A DNA stretch of 7,305 bases, taken from the NCBI GenBank assembly GCA_030646595.1, contig JAUSKS010000268.1:1-7305 (forward strand), written 5' to 3'. Below the pieces are notes generated by a model. That model ran no database searches and was not told the origin of the DNA. It saw only the letters and a list, made by a program, of their open reading frames with translations. This stretch comes from Gallionellaceae bacterium. Its GTDB lineage: Bacteria > Pseudomonadota > Gammaproteobacteria > Burkholderiales > Gallionellaceae. The position numbers and the translations under genes are program-made. Below, piece after piece: positions 1 through 6,026 of this stretch (its first letter is position 1; the number at the start of each line of letters is the position of its first letter).

Positions 1-128
1 ACAAAAAATTGCTCCTTACATAGCTATCCTATGCGGCGTCGCAATTTTTTGCTCGCGCCTTGTCTCGCTTAGGATTTTGAATTTTTAGAGGCGCCCTTAA
101 TAAGCTATACATAGCGCAACTGTATCGC
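1..128. repeat. Non-coding inverted-repeat region at left edge, probable part of a dispersed element
   Basis: No gene is seen here. A perfect 11-bp inverted repeat pairs 2-12 (caaaaaattgc) with 41-51 (gcaattttttg). Nested inside is a second 5-bp pair, catag at 19-23 with ctatg at 29-33. A further 6-bp pair joins gcgcct (55-60) to aggcgc (89-94). The segments around 21-35 and 102-115 also resemble each other (agctat-c/a-c-atag/atg-gcg). The AT-rich arms alternating with gcgcc boxes look like a dispersed intergenic element rather than a simple terminator, and the window edge may cut it. It lies just downstream of the 419-codon minus-strand gene, so it could also act in 3'-end formation. The element identity is inferred; the inverted repeats are seen. 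Confidence 0.5.
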
Positions 129-1388
129 TCACACCTTCCACAACCTACACCACCAGTCCGGTTCTACCGGAACGGGCAGTTCGGGTAAATCGCACCACTT
201 GCGGTGTGGCAAATAGTAGATACACTCCTGACAGCGCTGGATGGTGCCATCTATATCCACCGGTCTAGGCGCGAAACCACCAATGTCGAGACGGCTAATA
301 ACATCCTCACGATCAAGTCGACCCAGCTCGTCGAGGATGGCTTGAAATTCGATATGCGTCCGCGGAAAAGGCTCAAGCATGGTCTGCAACCCACCCTCCA
401 ACAGTACGCCTATGCGCAGGCGCAACAAGTTGAGTCCGGCGCGATCGAGTACCGACCAGTCCAGCACGGGGTTCCCCTGTGGTTTCTTATAGAGCAGCAG
501 CATGGCGATGGGATCGAAGGGGAGGTGCAGCAAGGGGAAATACGGTACACGCAGCCAGTAGAAATCACGTTCGCCGATCTGCAACTGCACCTTACCGATG
601 TTATTGTCGGAATTGTTGCCGGAATTATTGTCAGAATTGTGTCGGGCGTAACCCATGGCTGCCAGTAAAGGATACAAATCAAGCGCGCCGCCAAACAGGG
701 GAAGCACTGCCTTAAGCACTGCCGCAGCGTCCACCGCACCGATGAGGTAGTAATCCAACACACTCCGCTGTGCAAGATCGACAAGTATGCCAGCGCTCAC
801 ATATTCATCCCCTTGAATAGCATCCTTCAACACACCTTTCAGTTGCAGCGACATGCCCGCTTTGCGGGTGAGTTCCATCAGCTTGTTGACCAAGGTAGCC
901 CAGATGGAATAACTCTGTTCCATAGGAGACAATTCCAATTTATTCTGCTCGACCTTGCTGCGGACAACCTGCGCGCGAGCGACCGTCCCTGCGTCAATAA
1001 CGGTGACATCTCGATGTCGGATGAGCAGAATCAGCACACGGTTGGAGCCGGACAATCGCAGAGCAAAAATATCCTCCTTGCTCATCGGTATCACCACAGC
1101 CTGCAACCCGCCGAGCGCAGATATGAGCACATTCAACTCAGTGCGCTGAACGCTGGATAACTCGTCTGGCATCAGCACAGCGCGTGTCAGCAGTCCGAGT
1201 TGAGCCGCATCAAGTGGAGCATGCGGTGGCGTCCCCTGAACGCGCTGCACCATATTTTTCTCGTCACTGACATCAACCAGCGCCGCACAACTCTCCTCCT
1301 GCCCGTTGGCAAGCACTGCATCGAGTTCGCGGGTGTACACGGTAGTATCGAAGCGGCCAGGCTCGGATACGGTCTTATTTTGCATCAT
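129..1388 (-). CDS. Hydrogenase-linked conserved protein with C-terminal HiPIP-like four-cysteine motif
   Basis: I do not recognise the first ~380 residues as a named family. The tail, residues 386-414, reads C-x2-C-x9-C-x14-C, with aromatic residues after the CxxC (IYY), WCDLPELP around the third Cys, and PDWWC then LW at the end. This closely follows the HiPIP pattern (CxxC-x-x-Y ... C ... GWC-x-x-W), so the tail probably binds a [4Fe-4S] cluster. No signal peptide or convincing membrane segment is visible, so the protein looks cytoplasmic, unlike typical exported HiPIPs. A short Asn-rich linker (N251-N263) splits the chain. A strong AGGAG site (1393-1397) lies 4 nt before the first ATG and 7 nt before the second (1383-1385), so the true start may be Met2. 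It lies on the same strand as hupS and follows a decayed relative by 15 bp. A role in electron transfer from, or maturation of, the hydrogenase is inferred from position and motif only. Confidence 0.8.
   Translation of the reverse strand: MMQNKTVSEPGRFDTTVYTRELDAVLANGQEESCAALVDVSDEKNMVQRVQGTPPHAPLDAAQLGLLTRAVLMPDELSSVQRTELNVLISALGGLQAVVIPMSKEDIFALRLSGSNRVLILLIRHRDVTVIDAGTVARAQVVRSKVEQNKLELSPMEQSYSIWATLVNKLMELTRKAGMSLQLKGVLKDAIQGDEYVSAGILVDLAQRSVLDYYLIGAVDAAAVLKAVLPLFGGALDLYPLLAAMGYARHNSDNNSGNNSDNNIGKVQLQIGERDFYWLRVPYFPLLHLPFDPIAMLLLYKKPQGNPVLDWSVLDRAGLNLLRLRIGVLLEGGLQTMLEPFPRTHIEFQAILDELGRLDREDVISRLDIGGFAPRPVDIDGTIQRCQECIYYLPHRKWCDLPELPVPVEPDWWCRLWKV
603..638 (-). repeat. Three tandem 12-bp units encoding NS(D/G)N
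   Basis: Inside the 419-codon gene, three consecutive 12-bp units of the form aattc(t/c)g(a/g)caa(t/c) encode NSDN, NSGN and NSDN (residues 251-262). The units differ only at a few mostly third-codon positions. This is a low-complexity Asn-rich linker between a region rich in Leu and Ala and the following KVQLQIGERDF segment. It probably arose by slippage and may vary in copy number between strains. Confidence 0.85.
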
Positions 1389-1392
1389 CGCT

Positions 1393-1397
1393 CTCCT
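1393..1397 (-). promoter_or_regulatory. Strong ribosome binding site of the HiPIP-tailed gene
   Basis: The minus strand reads AAAGGAGAGCG directly before ATGATG. The AGGAG core is 4 nt from the first ATG (1386-1388) and 7 nt from the second (1383-1385). The second spacing is nearer the usual optimum. The decayed upstream copy also begins with a Met-Gln-Asn sequence, which favours the second ATG. Confidence 0.7.
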
Positions 1398-1403
1398 TTC
1401 GCC

Positions 1404-1714
1404 CTAAATCCGCCATAACCTGCACTACCAATTGGGCGCAACTGGCAAGGCCAGTTCCGGCAGGTCACACCACTTGCGATGCAGCAGGTAGTACATGCAC
1501 TCCCGGCAACGCATTTGCTCTGCGCCATAAGTTTGACTAAATCAAACTGGCCAGCACTAATCCTTGCACATCGTCACGCTCCAATTCCTGCAAGGCAGCC
1601 AGCAGCACCCTGTAACTCTTCGCTGTTTTGCGGAACCAGCTCGGTTTGCGTCTGCAATCCGTTCGTCAGCATTCTGGCGATATCAGCGCGGAACCCGTTT
1701 TCCTGGTTTTGCAT
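1404..1714 (-). pseudogene. Decayed paralogue of the HiPIP-tailed protein (C-terminal part)
   Basis: Read on the minus strand from an ATG at 1714, the frame gives MQNQENGFRADIARML then NGLQTQTEL. This resembles the region of the intact neighbour that contains LLEGGLQTMLEP (about 95 residues before its end). Similarity then passes to a second frame (LLAALQELERDDV against ILDELGRLDREDV) and to a third (CRECMYYLLHRKWCDLPEL against CQECIYYLPHRKWCDLPEL). At least two net +1 shifts are therefore needed, the first near 1603 at CAGGGTG. In the last frame the neighbour's WWC is W-TAG-C (TAG at 1425-1427), a single TGG-to-TAG change, and the following CRLWRI ends at a second TAG (1404-1406). The first three Cys keep the exact C-x2-C-x9-C spacing. 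It is either an internally deleted duplicate or a once-separate small HiPIP-like gene. Assembly error could explain one shift but hardly all the defects. Confidence 0.8.
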
Positions 1715-1750
1715 CACGGGTTATTCCGATTTGTGGTCAAAATAATATTC

Positions 1751-1811
1751 TACCTCCATCCCATCCTTCCCCCTTGCAGCGGGGGGGGGGGGGAGGATGG
1801 GATGGGGGGTA
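1751..1811. repeat. G/C-rich inverted repeat with a run of 13 G (copy 1)
   Basis: The left arm at 1751-1773 (tacctccatcccatcc...) and the right arm at 1789-1811 (gggggaggatgggatgg...) are near-perfect inverted copies with one indel and one or two mismatches. Between them lie ttgcagc and a homopolymer of 13 G (1781-1793). The arm ends, gggggtaga / taccccc, recur in the second element near 5914-5962, so both belong to one family. It lies between the hupS stop (23 bp away) and the decayed gene. On the minus strand the hairpin is followed by TAGAATATTATTTT, so it could weakly terminate hupS transcription. That role is inferred. Confidence 0.75.
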
Positions 1812-1833
1812 GAACCGAACATTTCACTCTGAG

Positions 1834-2796
1834 TTAAACCACAAATATATCTTCTTCCGTCCACGTCGGCGCGGCGCTTTTCGTTGCCATGGTCAGATCG
1901 ATATAGCCTTTGCGGTTAAGACCTTCTGGCAATTCGTTGGGGATACCCATCACGGTGTGGGTTTTAAATACGGTGCCGGGTGCAAGATCGAAGAATGGAA
2001 ACTCCGGCTCGGTACAGCCGATACAGGGCATGCCCGCACGCGTTTTGGAGGATTGGCGATTCCACAGAATGCGATTGCAAGGCGAATGGGTAAACGCGCC
2101 GCGACAACCTAGGTCATAGAAAAGACAGCCTTTGCGCTGGCCAAATTTTGTGGCCGAAACTTTATAGGCAAAATGCATATTGCGTGTGCAGCCAGTTTGC
2201 GTGAAGCTGGAGAAAAATGTTTTGGGCCGCTGCAAATCATCCAGATCTATATCCGCCATACGCCCGGTCGCAACCGCGATCACGATTTGGGTAATCCAGT
2301 CTGGGTGGGCCGGGCAACCGGGAATATTAATGACCGGTAAGCCTGCTTTGGATATAAATTCAGTGCCGAGGAAACCGCCGTGAGTGCGCTTCAGAAATTG
2401 CAGGCCTTCAGAGTCGCTGGGATTTGGCGCAGCAGCGGGGATACCGCCCCAAGTGGCGCAATCGCCGATGGCCACCACAAATTGCGCTGCATCGCATAGT
2501 TCTCGCACCCAGTCTTTCATCGGTCGGCCAGCAAAGCGATTCCACTGGCCGGTACCATTCGGTGCGTTGACCACTGTTCCTTCAAACACAAAAATATCGA
2601 GTGGAGTTGCACCGGAGATGCAGTCGCGCAACAGTTTCTGCAAGTTGTCTCCCAACTCCATGCCAAGCGAGGGATGCCACAGAATGTTGATGCCGAAGTC
2701 GGTGACCAGATCACAGGCACTGGGTTCTTCCGCATTGAGAAAGGACATGGTGTTACCTGAACAAGCGCCGCCCTGCAACCAAAGTAAGTTGGCCAT
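1834..2796 (-). CDS. hupS: [NiFe] hydrogenase small subunit, group 2a (cyanobacterial-type) uptake enzyme
   Basis: The 320-residue product is the electron-transfer subunit that passes electrons from the NiFe site of HupL through iron-sulfur clusters. It starts MANLLWLQGGACSGNTMSFL, with no twin-arginine leader, and ends EEDIFVV, matching the length and both ends of cyanobacterial HupS as I know it. Candidate proximal ligands are C12, C113 (GDCATWGG) and C161 (PGCPAHPDW). N15 stands where group 1 subunits have the second Cys of CxxC. Candidate distal ligands are C203, C224 and C231, with Q200 where a His is usual. Medial ligands are C240, C258 and C261 (GMPCIGC). This three-Cys-per-cluster layout agrees with the [3Fe-4S] relay described for group 2a enzymes such as mycobacterial Huc. 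The minus strand reads AGGAAG shortly before the ATG, supporting this start. No hupL lies in the window. A sensory HupU/HoxB protein is a less likely alternative. Confidence 0.93.
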   Translation of the reverse strand: MANLLWLQGGACSGNTMSFLNAEEPSACDLVTDFGINILWHPSLGMELGDNLQKLLRDCISGATPLDIFVFEGTVVNAPNGTGQWNRFAGRPMKDWVRELCDAAQFVVAIGDCATWGGIPAAAPNPSDSEGLQFLKRTHGGFLGTEFISKAGLPVINIPGCPAHPDWITQIVIAVATGRMADIDLDDLQRPKTFFSSFTQTGCTRNMHFAYKVSATKFGQRKGCLFYDLGCRGAFTHSPCNRILWNRQSSKTRAGMPCIGCTEPEFPFFDLAPGTVFKTHTVMGIPNELPEGLNRKGYIDLTMATKSAAPTWTEEDIFVV

Positions 2797-2989
2797 TGTG
2801 CTCTTCCTGTGTTATTCAACTCCACTGTATAACGCTCAATTTTAATGCGCAAGTGCTTTGTTTGCTCTAGGTAAAATCTACATCAAGTCTAAGATAAATT
2901 ATTTTGCATTAGCTATTCAGTAAAGCCATAATGACGTGATGGACAAAATTTTGAATGCAGGGACACCTTCACTCACCTAAATAAATTCC
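2797..2989. promoter_or_regulatory. Divergent intergenic region between hupS and the permease-kinase gene
   Basis: This 193-bp AT-rich gap must hold promoters for both directions. For hupS, a candidate sigma-70-like pair on the minus strand is TTGCGC (2847-2852) and TATACA (2826-2831), 15 bp apart, which is shorter than ideal. AGGAAG lies just before the ATG. No clear sigma-54 (-24/-12) motif is seen. For the plus-strand gene no convincing -35/-10 pair or Shine-Dalgarno site stands out. A perfect 10-bp palindrome, caaaattttg (2944-2953), lies 36 bp before the ATG and could be an operator. The promoter and operator calls are weak inferences. Confidence 0.4.
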
Positions 2990-5866
2990 ATGCGCGTGGC
3001 TATTACCGATACCGTGAGCAAGCCTAGAAACCCTTCTGCAGAAGATGGTTTGCATGGTGGTGACTCTGCCGTGCTCACAACGGCTTCAAGTATTTCCAAA
3101 TTACGCTTACCTCCCATACTCGGCAGTTTTGAAATCTGTGGTTTCGGATTCGCTGGCTTGTTGCTGTGGATCATGGTCGCCCCCGGACTACATGCAGCAC
3201 TGAGTACGCAAGCCTTATCGTTGTGGATACCGCTTACCCTCATTGCCATTATCAGTAATCGGCAAATCAGCGCGATGGCTGCAGCATGGCCGGGCATGTC
3301 GGGCGGCACGCCCAATTATGTCAGCCGTTTGTTCAAACACAACGTGCTGGGCCGTTACGCTGCCTGGTCTTATTTTCAAGGACGGGTTGCCGTGCTGGCA
3401 ATCAGCGCTACGCTGTTTGCCAATATTCTGCTGGAAAATTTGCATATACTCGGCGTTGATTTGCCGCAGTGGCCGCTTAAGCTGATACTGATCGGCCTCG
3501 TCTTCATCATCGCTTTTGCCGGAACGCGCGCACTGAGCATACTGCAATCCACCTTCGCCCTGCCCGCCTTGGGTTTGCTGTTGCTGTTTTGTGTGCAGGG
3601 CATGCTTTGGTTAAGTGTTACCCCGCACAGCCCAAGTCTATTAGCGCAACACCACGGGGGTTTTGATGTCATCCAATGGGCGCAATGGTTTTTTGTGGCG
3701 ACCTATGCCGCTTATGCCATGGAGACCGCTTCTGCCTTTGCCGCCGAGAGCCGTCGGCCCACCTGCATCTTGCGTTCGCTGAAAGCGGCTGCTTATGTCA
3801 TGCCGCTGGTCTTCATAGCCGGATCGTGGGTATTGATGCGCTTGTCTGTCGTTTCTGATGGTGCTGCTGATGGTCATGTCTATCAAACTCTGTGGTCTGC
3901 GGCACTGCCATTTTGGGGGGAATATGCTCACTTGCTGGTGATCATTCTGATCCTGTCTGCTTGTTTGTATAGTGCCGCCACCGCCTGTGCCAGCGCCCCG
4001 CGCATCCTGTATCAGCTCGCTCAGGACGGGAGTGCCGCGCCGCTCTTTGGCCTCGCCTCACGGCAAGGCGTGGCCGGGCCAGCTCTGGTGCTGACCTTGC
4101 TGGTCGCGTGCGTGTTTGTGCTATGGGGTGATTTGACGCGCATGCTGGTCATCGCCAGTAGCGGTTACTTTGCCACCTTCATCCTCATGCATTGGGGCTT
4201 GTGGCGCAATCGCGGTGTAACTTATGTGTATGGGGCAGGATGGGCCTTGCTCTTTTTCATAGGCGAGATTGTCATTTTTGTGGTGGGTGGAATCGCCTGG
4301 GGCTGGCTGGATGTTTTGATCGGCTTGCTTTTTCCGGTTGTCATCATGGGCATGGATAACTTGATTCGCCGTTATCCCATCCTACTTGCCAACCCGGTTT
4401 GGTGGGAGCAGTTTTACCGCAGCAAACTTTACCAAAAAGCAGGTTCTGGGTGGGCGGCGCAGGTCATGATGATCATTTTTATCGTGTGCGCCACCACCAC
4501 CATAGGCTGGAATGTCAGTAACGGGTTTGATACCCTGGCTGACCCGACTGCGCGCCTGAATTTAACCGCCATTTTTGCCATGGCCGTGGTCTTTCTCGGT
4601 GTAGCCGTGGCCTGCTGGATTACCCTGCCGCAACTGGTCTCTATCAATACTGCACGCGAACAAGCTGCATCAGAGGCGCATCATCTATTTGTCATGGCGC
4701 TGGATGCCATTCTGTTTCTGGATAAACGCGGTACGATACACAACGCCAACCCGGCGGCGCAAAAAATATTTGGCATGGATACCGTCGCATTGACCGGTCG
4801 TCCCCTGGAAGAGTTTTTAAATGGTATTAAAGGATTACCCTCCACTTGGGCATTGCTCGGCGGCAAGACACTAAAGCAAGGCGGCCAGCAGGTTGTGGAA
4901 ATATCCATGTCGCCCTTCTCGGTAGACGGGGTGGAAAAATACGCGGTGATGCTGCATGACATCACCGAACGCAAACGCTACGAAACCCGGCTGGCCGACT
5001 CAGCCAAAGAACTGGAGCGCAAGAACGCAGCATTGGAAGTTTCTTCTCAGCAACTCATTGCACTCAATAACGAGCTGGCAAAAAAGACCGCAGAGAATGA
5101 ATCATTTTTGTACGCGGTCTCGCATGATCTGCGCTCACCGCTGGTCAATCTGCAAGGCTTCAGTCAGGAACTGAAAGACATCGCGGTGGATTTGAGTGCG
5201 CTGCTGGAGCAAGACCCGTGCCCCCCGCAGATTCGAGAACCCGGATTGAAGTTGGTCAATACCACCATGAAGGAAGCACTGCATTTTATTCAGGCCGGTG
5301 TTACCCGTCTGTCCAATCTGATCGATGCCTTGCTGCATGTGTCGCGCGTCGGACGCGTCGAATATCACTTTCAGATGGTCGACTTAAATCCCGTGGTGCA
5401 GCGTATCGTGGATTCCATGAATTCCATTATCAACCAACGCTCGGCGCACGTAACCGTGCATACCTTGCCCCCGGCATGGGGTGACAGCGGCGCACTGGAA
5501 CAGATTTTTGCCAACCTGATCGGCAATGCCTTGAATTATCTGGATGCGGCACGTGCGGGGGTCATCGAGATTGGTCATATTGCGGAACAATCAACACCCG
5601 TTCAATCAACCCCAGCCATGAATACCTATTATGTGAAAGACAACGGCCTGGGTATGTCAGACTTGGCGAAAAGTAAACTGTTCCAGGTGTTCCAGCGTTT
5701 TCACCCAAAAGCGGCAAAAGGAGAAGGTGTCGGACTGACCTTGACCAAGCGTATGATAGAGCGACATAAGGGAACCATTACGGTGGAATCCAGCGAGGGA
5801 GTGGGGACCACCTGGTTTATTACCTTGCCGTGTGCGAATCCCGAAACGGATGCTACTAGCACCTGA
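2990..5866 (+). CDS. APC-permease-like/PAS/histidine kinase fusion (transporter-type sensor kinase)
   Basis: The 958-residue protein has an N-terminal membrane domain (about 45-548, roughly 12-14 hydrophobic segments). It carries amino-acid/polyamine/organocation permease features: GGTPNYVSRLF (residues 105-115), the YAMETASAFAAESRRP segment near 240-257, and RILYQLAQDGSAAPLFG from 338. A PAS domain (about 560-660) ends HDITERK, followed by a charged coiled-coil linker (about 660-705). The kinase core has the H-box SHDLRSPL with phospho-acceptor H712, the N-box NLIGNALNY (key N846), the G1 box DNGLGM (D884), F-box FQVFQRF and G2 box GEGVG (911-915). All catalytic motifs are present. It resembles CbrA/PutP-type transporter kinases in plan but with a different carrier family. 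The ligand, and whether it transports, are unknown. ATG 2990 is the first start after an in-frame stop (2978-2980); no clear ribosome site precedes it, so GTG 2996 is possible. Likely partners are the receivers downstream. Confidence 0.9.
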   Translation: MRVAITDTVSKPRNPSAEDGLHGGDSAVLTTASSISKLRLPPILGSFEICGFGFAGLLLWIMVAPGLHAALSTQALSLWIPLTLIAIISNRQISAMAAAWPGMSGGTPNYVSRLFKHNVLGRYAAWSYFQGRVAVLAISATLFANILLENLHILGVDLPQWPLKLILIGLVFIIAFAGTRALSILQSTFALPALGLLLLFCVQGMLWLSVTPHSPSLLAQHHGGFDVIQWAQWFFVATYAAYAMETASAFAAESRRPTCILRSLKAAAYVMPLVFIAGSWVLMRLSVVSDGAADGHVYQTLWSAALPFWGEYAHLLVIILILSACLYSAATACASAPRILYQLAQDGSAAPLFGLASRQGVAGPALVLTLLVACVFVLWGDLTRMLVIASSGYFATFILMHWGLWRNRGVTYVYGAGWALLFFIGEIVIFVVGGIAWGWLDVLIGLLFPVVIMGMDNLIRRYPILLANPVWWEQFYRSKLYQKAGSGWAAQVMMIIFIVCATTTIGWNVSNGFDTLADPTARLNLTAIFAMAVVFLGVAVACWITLPQLVSINTAREQAASEAHHLFVMALDAILFLDKRGTIHNANPAAQKIFGMDTVALTGRPLEEFLNGIKGLPSTWALLGGKTLKQGGQQVVEISMSPFSVDGVEKYAVMLHDITERKRYETRLADSAKELERKNAALEVSSQQLIALNNELAKKTAENESFLYAVSHDLRSPLVNLQGFSQELKDIAVDLSALLEQDPCPPQIREPGLKLVNTTMKEALHFIQAGVTRLSNLIDALLHVSRVGRVEYHFQMVDLNPVVQRIVDSMNSIINQRSAHVTVHTLPPAWGDSGALEQIFANLIGNALNYLDAARAGVIEIGHIAEQSTPVQSTPAMNTYYVKDNGLGMSDLAKSKLFQVFQRFHPKAAKGEGVGLTLTKRMIERHKGTITVESSEGVGTTWFITLPCANPETDATST

Positions 5867-5870
5867 CCTG

Positions 5871-5994
5871 TTCCTTCCCCCTTACAGAGGGGGAGAGCAA
5901 AGCGAGGGGGCTTTAGGATGGGGGTAGAGCGGTGGGGATGCAGCGTTTCTACCCCCACCCTAGCCCTCCCCCTGCAAGGGGGAGGGGGAGGGAA
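5871..5994. repeat. G/C-rich compound inverted-repeat element (copy 2)
   Basis: The element starts just after the kinase stop. It has three nested or adjacent hairpins: 5876-5882 with 5888-5894 (tccccct/aggggga), 5914-5928 with 5948-5962 (14 of 15 match, taggatgggggtaga), and 5964-5973 with 5977-5986 (ccctccccct/agggggaggg, perfect, 3-nt loop). The gggggtaga/tctaccccc ends and the blocks of C and G tie it to the 1751-1811 copy. No T-run follows, so it is not a standard intrinsic terminator, although such structure could reduce read-through from the kinase into the receiver gene. It is probably a small non-autonomous dispersed repeat; no transposase is present. Confidence 0.75.
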
Positions 5995-6026
5995 ATGGAT
6001 TATCTAGAATAAAAAGAGAGGGCAAG

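Noticed and set aside
603..638. Short repeats considered as a CRISPR-like array
   Set aside because: The units are contiguous, in frame and only 12 bp long with no spacers; they encode part of a protein.
204..668. Plus-strand open frame of 154 codons opposite the HiPIP-tailed gene
   Set aside because: It lies wholly antisense to a better-supported gene with a strong ribosome site and a paralogous neighbour. Its product has no recognisable motif.
1530..1548. Hairpin agtttga-ctaaa-tcaaact as a terminator
   Set aside because: It has only a 7-bp AT-rich stem and no T-run after it, and lies within the decayed coding sequence at one of the frame breaks. Probably chance or a small indel scar.
1404..1714. 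Programmed frameshifting or stop-codon read-through of the decayed copy
   Set aside because: At least two shifts plus an in-frame TAG would be needed, no slippery heptamer or suppressor context is seen at the breaks, and the intact neighbour supplies the same module. Decay is simpler.
1479..1837. Several short plus-strand open frames across the decayed gene and the G-rich repeat
   Set aside because: They run through a pseudogene on the other strand and through homopolymer repeat sequence, and their products are low-complexity and Gly/Pro-rich.
1834..2796. Reading the small subunit as a regulatory H2 sensor (HupU/HoxB)
   Set aside because: The full sequence, the 320-residue length and the EEDIF ending follow the cyanobacterial-type uptake HupS. 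The adjacent histidine kinase has an APC-type membrane domain, unlike the soluble HoxJ/HupT partner of sensor hydrogenases.
2517..2852. Minus-strand open frame of 111 codons overlapping the start of hupS
   Set aside because: It is a different frame of the hupS coding region with no motif; hupS itself is unambiguous.
5701..5958. Minus-strand open frame of 85 codons across the kinase end and the repeat
   Set aside because: It runs antisense to the kinase G2-box region and through the G/C-rich repeat; such repeat-derived frames commonly appear as spurious small proteins.
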